64,000 bases of DNA from JAVVTR01 sp036653535 (GCA_036653535.1 JAVVTR010000005.1:1-64000), one strand, 5' to 3'; shown: positions 52,398-61,801, numbered from the stretch's first letter. Numbers and translations: made by a program. Notes: generated from the letters alone by a model not told the origin.

Positions 52398-53867
52398 ATG
52401 ACAATACAAAAAACCAATAAAATCAGATTACGTTGGATCTATATTTCTGCCGATACATTGGCTGCCTTAATTTCTTGGCTAATTTTCTTCTCTTTTAGAA
52501 AAATACACGAAGGTTTTGCGCTATCTCAATTAGTAGATATCCTATTATCGGATATCAATTTTTTATACGGTTTGTTTTTTATTCCTTTATTTTGGTTGCT
52601 TTTAAACACTTTGACCAATTATTATCGATTGATATACCATAAGTCTCGTATGCAAGATATTACCAAAACTTTCGTAGTCGCATTTATTGGTACCTTAATC
52701 CTTTTCTTCCTTCTCGTTTTAGACGACTATATAGGCAACTACATAGATTATTATGTATATTTTATTGCACTATTTCTATCTTATTTTCCTGTAGATATTA
52801 TTTTTCGTCTTATCCTTACATCTTCGGTAAACAATCGCATTCACCAAAGAAAACTTGGTTTTAATACCCTTCTGATAGGCAATGGCCCAAAAGCAGCACA
52901 AATATATCAACACCTACTCAACGAAAAACGATCTTCCGGAAATTTATTGGTTGGATATATTGCCCTTGGCTCAACCAAGCATGATGCAGCTAATTCCAAT
53001 AAACTTTCCAAAGAAAATGGTTTCCCTAAAGATGGAAATTTCCCATGCCTAGGTCAAATAGAGGATATAGAAAATATCTTAAAAATATATAAAATAGAAG
53101 AAGTTTTAATTATAACAGAAAAAGACGAAAATCAATTATTAGGTCCTATCCTTGCTCAACTTATAGTCAATCACCTCATTATTAAAATAGCTCCAGATAC
53201 AGAATCTATTCTTTTAGGTGCTGTCCACTCTTATTCTGTTTTTAATGAACCTTTTATCTTACTTTCTTATACCTCTATGCCTATATGGCAAAAATGTATC
53301 AAACGATTTTGGGAGTTGATTTTCTGCGTAATTGCAGGAATTTTTCTTGCGCCAATTTTAATTTACACTGCTTGGCGTGTAAAAAAATCCTCTCCAGGAC
53401 CTATTTTTTATGTTCAGGAAAGATTAGGCTTGCACAGCAAACCTTTCCATATCTACAAATTTAGATCTATGTATATTAATGCCGAAAAAGATACTCCTCT
53501 CTTAGCAAATGATAGCGACCAAAGAGTTACTCCTTTTGGCAAAATCATGCGTAAATATAGGTTAGATGAATTGCCTCAACTTTATAATGTAATTATAGGG
53601 AATATGGCTTTAGTGGGACCACGACCAGAAAGAGAATATTTTGTAAAACAAATAGCAAAAATAGCACCCCATTATCGTTTATTGTTTAACGTCAAACCCG
53701 GTATTACCTCTTGGGGGGAAACTCAATACGGTTATGCTGAAAATGTTCCCCAAATGATAGAAAGGCTTAAATACGATCTTATTTATATGGAAAACATATC
53801 CTTACTAACAGATTTTAAAATTTTACTCTATACCATTGCGGTAATTTTTCGTGGAGAAGGAAAATAA
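52398..53867 (+). CDS. Polyprenyl-phosphate sugar-1-phosphate transferase, WcaJ-type
   Basis: A 489-residue inner-membrane enzyme that starts a glycan by placing a sugar phosphate on undecaprenyl phosphate. Four N-terminal helices (about 14-135), a Rossmann-like CoA-binding domain (about 150-275), a fifth hydrophobic helix (about 297-318) and the catalytic C-terminal domain follow. The last has FHIYKFRSM, KYRLDELPQLYNV, NMALVGPRPEREYF and VKPGITSWGE. The substrate (glucose, galactose or fucose-type sugars) cannot be read. It lies 20 bp after the Gfo/Idh gene. Confidence 0.92.
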   Translation: MTIQKTNKIRLRWIYISADTLAALISWLIFFSFRKIHEGFALSQLVDILLSDINFLYGLFFIPLFWLLLNTLTNYYRLIYHKSRMQDITKTFVVAFIGTLILFFLLVLDDYIGNYIDYYVYFIALFLSYFPVDIIFRLILTSSVNNRIHQRKLGFNTLLIGNGPKAAQIYQHLLNEKRSSGNLLVGYIALGSTKHDAANSNKLSKENGFPKDGNFPCLGQIEDIENILKIYKIEEVLIITEKDENQLLGPILAQLIVNHLIIKIAPDTESILLGAVHSYSVFNEPFILLSYTSMPIWQKCIKRFWELIFCVIAGIFLAPILIYTAWRVKKSSPGPIFYVQERLGLHSKPFHIYKFRSMYINAEKDTPLLANDSDQRVTPFGKIMRKYRLDELPQLYNVIIGNMALVGPRPEREYFVKQIAKIAPHYRLLFNVKPGITSWGETQYGYAENVPQMIERLKYDLIYMENISLLTDFKILLYTIAVIFRGEGK

Positions 53868-53880
53868 TTTTCTTTGGTCT

Positions 53881-53911
53881 CTTGTTCTTTTATAAAAAAA
53901 TAGTACTTTTG
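53881..53911 (+). promoter_or_regulatory. Promoter of the ferredoxin gene
   Basis: -33 box CTTG (53881-53884; one mismatch), 19-nt spacer, -7 box TACTTTTG (53904-53911), then 30 nt to the ATG. Confidence 0.55.
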
Positions 53912-53941
53912 TCGGATTTTAAACCTCTAAAAATTAAAATT

Positions 53942-54109
53942 ATGGCTTACAAAATCTCAGATGATTGTGCCGCATGTGGCACTTGTATTGATGAATGTCC
54001 TGTCGGAGCTATTAGCGCAGGCGATATTTACAAAATTGATCCGGATACTTGTGTTTCTTGTGGTACTTGTGCAGAAGTTTGTCCTGTAGGAGCTATACAT
54101 CCTGAATAA
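53942..54109 (+). CDS. 2[4Fe-4S] ferredoxin
   Basis: A 55-residue clostridial-type ferredoxin. Two complete C-x2-C-x2-C-x3-CP motifs hold C9, C12, C15, C19 and C37, C40, C43, C47. The two halves are internal repeats. It is the likely electron acceptor of KorAB encoded 1.4 kb downstream. An upstream frame reaches 53882, but it overlaps the promoter, so MAYKISDD is the start. It ends with a terminator at 54188. Confidence 0.95.
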   Translation: MAYKISDDCAACGTCIDECPVGAISAGDIYKIDPDTCVSCGTCAEVCPVGAIHPE

Positions 54110-54187
54110 ATAATAGATTTTTGCTTCAAACTTTGCTTTTAAAGCAATTCATGCTGTAAAGCAGACCTTATATTGGGTCATAAATTA

Positions 54188-54240
54188 AATAGTTCTATAT
54201 TAGGAATTTAAGCAATTTCTTATATAGAACTATTCTTTTT
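54188..54240 (+). terminator. Intrinsic terminator of the ferredoxin gene
   Basis: A perfect 13-bp stem, AATAGTTCTATAT (54188-54200) with its complement at 54222-54234, is followed by CTTTTT. Confidence 0.75.
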
Positions 54241-54336
54241 ACTAATCTTTTGGGGGAAAATCGCATCGAATTTTCTTCCTTCGTTGTTTTATTAAAAGTC
54301 AAATACGGTATAGGAAAATAGAAATTAAACATTTTA

Positions 54337-55150
54337 ATGGCGTCAAGAATATTCAAATTCCATTTTCTGTACTTATTCCCGTCTATTTCAAAGACCAAGC
54401 CGTACATTTCGCACAAGCCTTAGATAGCATAGCCAAGACAAAGTCTTTTACCTACAGAAATAGTAATTGTTAAAGATGGTCCTATTAGCTTAGAAATAGA
54501 AGCCGTATTAACAAATTTTACCGCTCTTTCTCCTATTCCTGTTATCATCACCAATTTATCTACCAATCAAGGGATTTCTGCTGCTCTTAACCGAGGAATC
54601 CAAGCATGTTCCTATTCGTATATTGCCCGTATGGATGCCGATGATATAGCTAAGCCTCATCGTTTTGAAAAACAAATTGCCTTTTTAAAATCACATCCGG
54701 AAGTGGATATTTTGAGAAGCAATATAGATGAATTTTTGGACGAGGAAACCCATATAGTTTCACAAATACAAATTCCTATTTCGCATGCAGATATTTGCAA
54801 GACAATAAAAAGACGCTGTCCATTTAATCACCCATTATAATTTACAAAAAAGAAGCCATTCTAAAAGCAGGCGGTTATATATGTTTCTGCAATTTAGAAT
54901 ATTGGCATTTGTGGGCACGCTTATTTCTAAACGGAAGCCAAATGGCAAATATACCCAAAAGCTTACTTCTATTTAGAACTACAGAGTAAATGTTCAAAAG
55001 AAGGGACGGATAAAGTACTGCATTTCGGATATAAAACTACAATATTTTTTTCACAAGATAGGTTTGATCGATTTTTGGGAGATGACACGCAATTTAATAG
55101 TTCGTATTCCCGTACGTTTAGCCCCAAATTCGGTAAGATTTTTTTTATAA
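54337..55150 (+). pseudogene. Decayed family-2 glycosyltransferase
   Basis: Four fragments in different frames spell one GT2 enzyme of about 265 residues. Fragment A (about 54351-54437): PFSVLIPVYFKDQAVHF. Fragment B (54439-54840): TEIVIVKDGP, then the GT-A metal motif ARMDADDIAKPHRFEKQI. Fragment C (54834-54989): IIYKKEAILKAGGY and LEYWHLWARLF. Fragment D (55004-55150): YFFHKIGLIDFWEM and VRIPVRLAPNSVR. Lesions are a frameshift near 54437, a frameshift near 54832, an in-frame TAA at 54987, and a frameshift near 55004; the start codon is also out of frame. It sits between the ferredoxin terminator and the korA promoter, next to polysaccharide genes. Assembly error in all four places is unlikely but cannot be excluded. 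Confidence 0.85.
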
Positions 55151-55165
55151 ATACATCTTGAAAAA

Positions 55166-55195
55166 ACTATAATAGACAAAACTATAATAGACAAA
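55166..55195 (+). repeat. Perfect 15-bp tandem duplication
   Basis: ACTATAATAGACAAA is repeated twice head to tail just after the glycosyltransferase remnant. The stretch from 55196 to the korA promoter shows nothing else I can support. Confidence 0.7.
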
Positions 55196-55398
55196 ATTAA
55201 GATTGGCATTTTGAGTTTTTCTGAGGCAAACAATCGTCGGTTTTTCCCACTCCGTAAAGGGATTTTATACTCTTGATGGAAATATGGAGTCCTGTTCTTT
55301 TCTTAAATAAATCAATGTTAAATTCCACCAAAGTTTTTTTTATTTTACCTCCTATGAAAAACGTTTGTACAGCCCATAATAAAGATCTTTTTTTATCC

Positions 55399-55429
55399 TT
55401 TTTTAATAATAAAAAAAGGACTACCTTTG
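55399..55429 (+). promoter_or_regulatory. Promoter of korAB
   Basis: A perfect -7 box TACCTTTG (55422-55429) follows a T-rich -33 element (TTTT, 55399-55402) at 19-nt spacing. It lies 42 nt before the korA ATG. Confidence 0.6.
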
Positions 55430-55471
55430 CAATTTAAATACCATTTAAAAAAGAATATAAAACATAAAGAT

Positions 55472-57322
55472 ATGCCCACTAAAAAAATCTCTACCGTAGA
55501 GAAAGATGACGTGGTAGTTAAATTTGTTGGAGACTCCGGAGATGGCATGCAACTTATTGGCACGCTTTTTTCTGATTCTGCGGCTTTAGCCGGTAATGAT
55601 TTAGCTACATTTCCAGATTATCCTGCGGAAATTCGTGCTCCACACAATACCATTGCCGGTGTATCCGGTTTTCAAATTCACGTAGGAAAAGTTCTTATTA
55701 ACACTTCTGGTGACCAATGTGATGTGTTAGTTGCCATGAACCCAGCCTCCCTTAAAGCTAATTTAAAATGGGCTAAAATTGGGGCTACTATCATTGTAGA
55801 CGCCGATACTTTCGTAACGGAGGCCATGGAAAAAGCTGGTTATACAAGTAACCCTTTAACAGACGATAGTTTATCTAATTACAATATCATTCCTGCTCCT
55901 ATCACCAATCTAACACACAAATCCTTAGAAAAAAGTGATTTAGACACAAAGACGATAGATAAAACCCGCAACATGTTTGCCCTTGGTATGATTTATTTCA
56001 TCTTTGATAGGGATATGGGCTATACATTCCATTTCTTTGAGACCAAATTCAAGAAGAAACCACGAATGATAGAAGTTAACAAAACGGTTTTACGTGCAGG
56101 ATACGATTATGCCGAAACAGCAGAAATTGTAGAATCTAAAATTAATATACCTGCAGCCCAAATGGAAAAAGGGCGGTATCGTAATATCACGGGAAATGTT
56201 GCTACCGCATGGGGTTTATTAGCTGCTTCGGAAAAATCTGGGCGCCAATTGTTTTTAGGCTCTTATCCTATTACTCCGGCTACCGATATTTTAGTTGAAA
56301 TTATCAAGCATAAAGAACTTGGAAGCAAGGCTTTTCAGGCAGAAGATGAAATTGCAGGTATTTGTTCCGCCATTGGAGCAAGTTTTGCAGGAGCAATGGC
56401 CTGCACCACTACTTCCGGACCGGGACTTTCTTTAAAAAGTGAAGCCTTAGGCTTGGCAGTAATGACCGAACTTCCTTTGATTTTAATTGATGTGCAAAGA
56501 GGGGGACCCTCCACAGGTTTACCCACAAAATCGGAGCAATCCGACTTATACCAAGCATTATACGGACGTAATGGAGAGGCTCCTCTTATTGTCCTTTCAG
56601 CCTCTACTCCTGCTAATTGTTTTTACTATGCTTTTGAAGCAGCTCGTTTAGCCATGGAACACATGACTCCCGTTATTTTACTTACTGATGGTTCTTTAGG
56701 AAACGGATCTCAATTATTTAGAATTCCCAAAATGTCGGACCTTCCTGCTATTATTCCTCCTATTGCCAAAGCTAACGATACCCAGTATAAACCCTATCTC
56801 CGTAATCCCAAAACTTTAGCTCGCCAATGGGCTATACCAGGAACCGAAGGTTTACGCCATCGTATTGGAGGATTGGAAAAGGAAAATATCACAGGTAATG
56901 TTTGTACAGAGGCTCAAAACCATGCCACCATGGTTAGATTACGTAGGGAAAAAGTAGAGAAAGTGGCCGAGGATATTCCTTTATTAACTCCAAAAGGGAA
57001 AGCAGATGCCGATTTATTAGTAATTAGCTGGGGAGGTACTTACGGTTCCGTTAGTACGGCAGTAGAAGCTCTACAAAATAAGGATTTTAGCGTAGCCCAT
57101 GCACATTTTAACTATATAATGCCTTTACCAAAAAACACAGAAGAAATACTTTCCGGACACAAACAGGTAGTAGTTTGTGAATTAAATGAAGGGCAATTTG
57201 TAAATTACCTCAGAGGTAAATTTGCCTCTATTCCAATGAAACAATACAATAAGGTACAAGGTTTACCTTTTACCGTTCACGAATTAGTAGATTGTTTCAA
57301 AAAGTTATTAGAGGAAAAATAA
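55472..57322 (+). CDS. korA: 2-oxoacid:ferredoxin oxidoreductase, fused gamma/alpha subunit
   Basis: A 616-residue subunit. The gamma domain (about 10-190) starts VVKFVGDSGDGMQL and has NTSGDQCDVLVAMNPA; the alpha pyrimidine-binding domain has GSYPITPATDILV, TTTSGPGLSLKSEALGLA and DVQRGGPSTGLPTKSEQSDL. With KorB it decarboxylates 2-oxoglutarate (or a related 2-oxoacid) and reduces ferredoxin, or runs in reverse for CO2 fixation. The open frame reaches 55427, inside the promoter, so MPTKKIST at 55472 is the start. korB follows by 12 bp. Confidence 0.94.
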   Translation: MPTKKISTVEKDDVVVKFVGDSGDGMQLIGTLFSDSAALAGNDLATFPDYPAEIRAPHNTIAGVSGFQIHVGKVLINTSGDQCDVLVAMNPASLKANLKWAKIGATIIVDADTFVTEAMEKAGYTSNPLTDDSLSNYNIIPAPITNLTHKSLEKSDLDTKTIDKTRNMFALGMIYFIFDRDMGYTFHFFETKFKKKPRMIEVNKTVLRAGYDYAETAEIVESKINIPAAQMEKGRYRNITGNVATAWGLLAASEKSGRQLFLGSYPITPATDILVEIIKHKELGSKAFQAEDEIAGICSAIGASFAGAMACTTTSGPGLSLKSEALGLAVMTELPLILIDVQRGGPSTGLPTKSEQSDLYQALYGRNGEAPLIVLSASTPANCFYYAFEAARLAMEHMTPVILLTDGSLGNGSQLFRIPKMSDLPAIIPPIAKANDTQYKPYLRNPKTLARQWAIPGTEGLRHRIGGLEKENITGNVCTEAQNHATMVRLRREKVEKVAEDIPLLTPKGKADADLLVISWGGTYGSVSTAVEALQNKDFSVAHAHFNYIMPLPKNTEEILSGHKQVVVCELNEGQFVNYLRGKFASIPMKQYNKVQGLPFTVHELVDCFKKLLEEK

Positions 57323-57334
57323 AAAAGAACAAAG

Positions 57335-58366
57335 ATGAAAATCGAAATAGAAAAATCGGATGTTGCTCTTACCAAAGCAGATTTCGTCAGCGATCAAATG
57401 GTAAAATGGTGTCCGGGTTGCGGATCCCATGCAATTTTAGCTGCTATTGAAAACGTTTTCCCCAAAATAGGTTATAAAAAAGAAAAATTTGTATTAGTAT
57501 CGGGTATAGGCTGCTCTTCTCGTTTCCCTTATTACGTAAATACTTATGGCTTTCATGGTATTCACGGACGAGCCAATGCTATTGCCACAGGAGTAAAAAT
57601 AGCCAATCCACGACTAAGCGTTTGGATTAATACCGGAGATGGAGATTCTTTAGCCATAGGAGGAAACCATTTTATACATATTATCCGTCGAAATTTAGAT
57701 GTAAATATCATATTATTTAACAACCAAATTTACGGACTAACCAAAGGTCAATATTCTCCGACCTCCCCCATGGGAGCCATTACCAAAACATCCCCTATGG
57801 GAACCATAGAACATCCTTTTAATCCAGGAGAATTAGTTATGGGTGCCCAGGGTTCTTTCTTTGCTAGAGTGCCGGATACCAACCTTAAATTAATGACAGA
57901 GGTTATGATGGAGGCTGCGAAACACGATGGCTGTTCGGTTATAGAAATATTAGAAAACTGTGTCATCTTTAACGACAAAGCCCATGCAAGAATCACAGGA
58001 AAAGAGGTAAAAGATGATGCCCAACTTCTATTAGAAGATGGAAAGCCTATGATTTTTGGGAAAGAACACAACAAAGGGGTTCGTTTACATGGTTCTCACC
58101 TTGAAGTAGTAGAAATAGGAAAGAATGGAATTACAGAAAAGGATCTTTTGGTACATGATGCTCATTGCCAAGATCCTGGAGTTCACCTTATGTTAGCAAA
58201 AATGCAATTACCGGAATTTCCAGTAGCTGTAGGTGTTATTCGTTCCGTAAAATCCGACACCTATAATGAATTATTAGAAGATCAAATTGTAAAAGCAAAA
58301 TCAGAATCTAATATTCACTGTGTAGACGATTTGCTCAACAGTGGAGATACGTGGGAAATTAAATAA
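57335..58366 (+). CDS. korB: 2-oxoacid:ferredoxin oxidoreductase, beta subunit
   Basis: A 343-residue thiamine-diphosphate-binding subunit. WCPGCGSHA carries two cluster Cys (C26, C29), GIGCSSRFP is conserved, and the TPP/metal site is TGDGDSLAIGGNH followed by FNNQIYGLTKGQ. It forms the oxidoreductase with KorA. 2-oxoglutarate is the likely substrate because of the two-subunit arrangement. The flippase gene follows by 11 bp, so readthrough transcription into the polysaccharide cluster is likely. Confidence 0.94.
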   Translation: MKIEIEKSDVALTKADFVSDQMVKWCPGCGSHAILAAIENVFPKIGYKKEKFVLVSGIGCSSRFPYYVNTYGFHGIHGRANAIATGVKIANPRLSVWINTGDGDSLAIGGNHFIHIIRRNLDVNIILFNNQIYGLTKGQYSPTSPMGAITKTSPMGTIEHPFNPGELVMGAQGSFFARVPDTNLKLMTEVMMEAAKHDGCSVIEILENCVIFNDKAHARITGKEVKDDAQLLLEDGKPMIFGKEHNKGVRLHGSHLEVVEIGKNGITEKDLLVHDAHCQDPGVHLMLAKMQLPEFPVAVGVIRSVKSDTYNELLEDQIVKAKSESNIHCVDDLLNSGDTWEIK

Positions 58367-58377
58367 AAAATTGGTAC

Positions 58378-59919
58378 ATGGCGGGACGTATAGCCAAGAG
58401 TATAAAAAATGCAAAAGTCGGACTTGTATTTTGCTCTTTAAACCTACTCTTTACTTTTTTTGCCCGTAGATATTTTATTGATTTTTTGGGAAGCGACCTT
58501 TTGGGGCTAAACTCCATTGTCGTTTCCCTTCTTAGTTTTTTAAATATAGCCGAATTAGGTATTGCAGCAGCAGTAGCCTTTTCTTTATACACTCCCCTTT
58601 TTCAAGGCGATCATTCTAAAATTAATGCCATAATATCCATTCAAGGATATTTATATAGAAATATAGCTTTATTTATCACCGCTGTTTCCTTAATTTTAAT
58701 TTTCTTTTTCCCTTTTATTTTTGAGAAAGTAGATTTTCCGCTCTACTATGCTTATGCGACTTTCTTTGCCTTACTCGTTAATGTAATTTTAGGATATGTC
58801 GTCAATTATAAGCAAATTATTTTTCAAGCAGATCAAAAAAATTACACTGTTACTTATATTTGTCAGGGTGGAAAATTTTTAAAAATTATAGCACAAATTT
58901 TAATTCTCGTTTATTTGGACCCTTCTTATAGCTATTGGCTATGGTTATCCATGGAAGTTATATCCGCCGTTTTCATTAGTATTTCCTTAGAAATAGCGGT
59001 GAAAAAATATTATCCTTATTTAAAAACGTCCATTCGTATAGGAAAACAAATACGAAAACAACATGTTTATCTTTTAAAAACCACAAAACAAGTTTTTTTT
59101 CATAAAATTGGAGGATTTGCTTTAATGCAAACTAGTCCTTTAGTAATTTATACTTATGCCAATTTGAATTTAGTAACTATTTTTGAAAATTATAATTTGA
59201 TTTTACTAGGAACCATTTTATTGATTTCCAACCTATTTAACGGATTGGTTTCTGCAGTAGGAAATTTAATTGCAGAAAATATACCAGAAAAAATCACAAA
59301 AATTTATTGGGAGTTATTTGCCTTTAGGACTTGGCTTTCCGGCCTTATTATTTTTGGATTTGTATTATTATGCGATCCCTTCATTTCCTTATGGCTTGGA
59401 AAGGAATTTATTATGCCTCGTTCCGCATTCTTTTTTTTGACTGCCATTTTCTTTCTTCGCCTTTTTAGAGAAAATACAGACATTTTCCTCTCTGCCTTTG
59501 GCTTATATAAAGATATTTGGGCCCCCATAACCGAAGCGGTTTTAAATATCGGACTTTCGTTTCTTTTAGGTTATTATTGGGGACTTACAGGTATTTTGTG
59601 CGGAGTATTTATCAGTTTATTTTTAATTATTTTTCTATGGAAGCCCTATTTTCTATTTAAAGAAAAAATGAATATTTCTCCTGCTTCCTATTTTAAAGGA
59701 ATGCTTAAACATTTAATTCTATTAAGCCTTGCCCTTATCCTCTCTTACGCTTTAATTAAAATAATCCCCATAGATCCCAGCGCTTCTTTTGCCTATTGCG
59801 CCCTTTATGGTCTCTGTATTTTAGTGGTTTTTAGCTTCATTAGCCTTCCTTTATTCTATTTTGTATTTCCAGGTATGAGAGATTTTTTTGCAAGAATATT
59901 TGCATACTACCAACACTAA
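58378..59919 (+). CDS. Wzx-type polysaccharide flippase
   Basis: A 513-residue polytopic membrane protein, about 12-14 helices, of the polysaccharide transporter (MOP) superfamily. The N-terminal block has FFARRYFIDFLGSDLLGLNS and LLSFLNIAELGIA, both typical of Wzx proteins; the rest is hydrophobic with short loops. It flips undecaprenyl-linked repeat units across the inner membrane. It begins the polysaccharide cluster but on the strand opposite to the transferase genes, which converge on it with a 13-bp gap. Confidence 0.87.
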   Translation: MAGRIAKSIKNAKVGLVFCSLNLLFTFFARRYFIDFLGSDLLGLNSIVVSLLSFLNIAELGIAAAVAFSLYTPLFQGDHSKINAIISIQGYLYRNIALFITAVSLILIFFFPFIFEKVDFPLYYAYATFFALLVNVILGYVVNYKQIIFQADQKNYTVTYICQGGKFLKIIAQILILVYLDPSYSYWLWLSMEVISAVFISISLEIAVKKYYPYLKTSIRIGKQIRKQHVYLLKTTKQVFFHKIGGFALMQTSPLVIYTYANLNLVTIFENYNLILLGTILLISNLFNGLVSAVGNLIAENIPEKITKIYWELFAFRTWLSGLIIFGFVLLCDPFISLWLGKEFIMPRSAFFFLTAIFFLRLFRENTDIFLSAFGLYKDIWAPITEAVLNIGLSFLLGYYWGLTGILCGVFISLFLIIFLWKPYFLFKEKMNISPASYFKGMLKHLILLSLALILSYALIKIIPIDPSASFAYCALYGLCILVVFSFISLPLFYFVFPGMRDFFARIFAYYQH

Positions 59920-59932
59920 TTTAACATACTCT

Positions 59933-60523
59933 TTAATTTCTATGTATAATTTTATACAAGGTCAAGAAAATAATTCTAAAATAGTTTTTAATATTTCTAT
60001 TCTCTATATAAACTAAATTTAATTTGATTTTCGCAGGCATAATTTGCTCTATATAGACTTTGTCTGAATCTACACTCTCCGCTAATATTTTATTTTCATC
60101 CACATATTCTATTGACGCATAATCTGTAAGACCAGGGAGCACTTCCAAAACTTTTAACTGCTCTTTCGAATACATATTCACATATTTTCTTACCTCCGGT
60201 CGCGGACCTACCAAACTCATATCCCCTTTAAACACATTATACAATTGGGGTAATTCATCTATTTTATATTTTCGTATAAATTTACCAATACTCGTTATTC
60301 GACTATCTGCTCCAACAGTCAGTAAACCGTATTGGTCGGAGCCACTACGCATGGAACGAAATTTATAGAGAAGAAAGTCTTTTCCTGTTTTACCTACTCT
60401 GATCTGTTTATAAAAAACACCTCCCCTACTTTCTGTGACAATACCTATAGCTATTATAATCCATACAGGGGCTAAAAGAAGGAGCCCTATCAAAGAAAAT
60501 AATATATCAAAAAAACGTATCAT
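59933..60523 (-). CDS. Short sugar-1-phosphate transferase (PglC/WcfS-like)
   Basis: A 196-residue, single-membrane-helix (about 7-29) polyprenyl-phosphate sugar phosphotransferase. FLLYKFRSMRSG, KYKIDELPQLYNVFKGDMSLVGPRPE and VLPGLTDYASIEY are the catalytic motifs. Members of this size start glycans with modified amino sugars such as bacillosamine or AATGal. The adjacent DegT aminotransferase (8 bp upstream) would make such a sugar, as in the WcfR/WcfS pair of the Bacteroides fragilis PSA locus. Exact donor unknown. Confidence 0.9.
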   Translation of the reverse strand: MIRFFDILFSLIGLLLLAPVWIIIAIGIVTESRGGVFYKQIRVGKTGKDFLLYKFRSMRSGSDQYGLLTVGADSRITSIGKFIRKYKIDELPQLYNVFKGDMSLVGPRPEVRKYVNMYSKEQLKVLEVLPGLTDYASIEYVDENKILAESVDSDKVYIEQIMPAKIKLNLVYIENRNIKNYFRIIFLTLYKIIHRN

Positions 60524-60531
60524 TTTGCAAT

Positions 60532-61749
60532 TTATAAGTTCAAAACTTTTCTTACAGACCTACAAACCGCCTCTATAACCGTTTGCACTTTCAATGTGTC
60601 CAAACCATACCACACCGGAAGGGATATTTCTCGACTATAATTATCATAGGATATTGGATAATCTTGCATTTCATATCCTCTGTTTTTAAAAGCAGTTAAT
60701 AAGGGCAAAGGTTGGAAATGCACATTAACCGACACTTCTTGATCAAAAATTTCTTGTATTATCTGGTCTCTTTCTGCTTGTCTTATCCCTTTTATTCGCA
60801 AACAATATACATGAAACGAACTTAGTTTGTCTTCCGTCTCATAAATAGGTAATTCCGCCCAAGTTTCCTTTTTAAAAGCTTCCTCGTATTGTTCATATAT
60901 TCCACGTCTGTAGGGTAGCATATCCGTATCATAACGATCCAATTCTACTAAGCCAATAGAGGCCTGTAGATCCGTCATATTGGATTTATATCCGTTATCT
61001 ATTACATCGTATCTCCATGCTCCTTTTTTCGTTTTAGCTAAGGCATCCTTGTTTTGCCCATGCAGCGACATAGTGCACAAATAATTATATAAAACAGAAT
61101 TATCAAATGAATTCTGAAAATTTAATGCAATAGCACCTCCTTCAGCGGTAGTTAAATTTTTTACGGCATGAAAAGAAAATACCGATACATCAGCTAAACT
61201 TCCACTACGCTTATTTTTATATTTTGCGCCAAAAGAATGTGCCGAATCCGATAAAATTAAAATACGTCCTAGTTGTTTCTGCGGAGGAGTATTAGGAGAA
61301 AACAATGCGTTTATAGAAGGTTCTTTCACTAAAGCATTAATTTCATCATAATCACAAGGGAATCCAGCTAAATCCACCGGCATAATCACCTTGGTTTTAG
61401 AATTTATCGCACGACGTATATTCTCTACATTAATATTGAAATCTGTAGAATTTACATCCACCATTACCGGCTTAGCCCCGCAATGTATCACCACATTGGC
61501 GGTAGCACAATAGGTATACGCTGGTAAAATAACCTCATCTCCCTCTTTTATTCCAAACCATCTTAAAACCAATTCTAAACCTGAGGTAGCAGAATTAACT
61601 GCTAAAGTGGCTCCATTGCCACAATAGTCCGTCAAACGCTTTTCGAATTCTTTCGTTTTAGGTCCTGTGGTAATCCAACCAGAACGTAGGGTATCCACCA
61701 CTTCCGCTATAATGCGTTCATCTATTCTTGGAGGAGAAAATGGTATCAT
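60532..61749 (-). CDS. DegT/DnrJ/EryC1-family sugar aminotransferase
   Basis: A 405-residue PLP enzyme. IPFSPPRIDERIIAEV is the family start; SGWITTGPKTKEFE, the PAYTYCATANV cofactor loop, SDSAHSFGAKYKNKR and the PLP Lys in FHAVKNLTTAEGG are present. It aminates a 4-keto (or 3-keto) UDP sugar. Best partner is the WbpM-type dehydratase at 2752; a role as the missing WbpE for the WlbA product is less likely because it adjoins a PglC-like transferase. It is co-transcribed with the genes on either side. Confidence 0.9.
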   Translation of the reverse strand: MIPFSPPRIDERIIAEVVDTLRSGWITTGPKTKEFEKRLTDYCGNGATLAVNSATSGLELVLRWFGIKEGDEVILPAYTYCATANVVIHCGAKPVMVDVNSTDFNINVENIRRAINSKTKVIMPVDLAGFPCDYDEINALVKEPSINALFSPNTPPQKQLGRILILSDSAHSFGAKYKNKRSGSLADVSVFSFHAVKNLTTAEGGAIALNFQNSFDNSVLYNYLCTMSLHGQNKDALAKTKKGAWRYDVIDNGYKSNMTDLQASIGLVELDRYDTDMLPYRRGIYEQYEEAFKKETWAELPIYETEDKLSSFHVYCLRIKGIRQAERDQIIQEIFDQEVSVNVHFQPLPLLTAFKNRGYEMQDYPISYDNYSREISLPVWYGLDTLKVQTVIEAVCRSVRKVLNL

Positions 61750-61801
61750 ATTTCAAATTTATTTAAATTTATCAATCTCTTTTTATTTCGTCTATCTCTC
61801 T

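Noticed and set aside
54195..54416. 73-codon leftward frame near the ferredoxin terminator
   Set aside because: It spans the terminator hairpin and the start of the glycosyltransferase remnant and has no family likeness.
55427..55471. Upstream TTG start for korA
   Set aside because: It overlaps the TACCTTTG -7 box; the ATG at 55472 begins the conserved protein.
60532..61749. Assigning the DegT aminotransferase as WbpE of the wlb operon
   Set aside because: It is 53 kb away and embedded with a PglC/WcfS-like transferase, which points to a 4-amino sugar.
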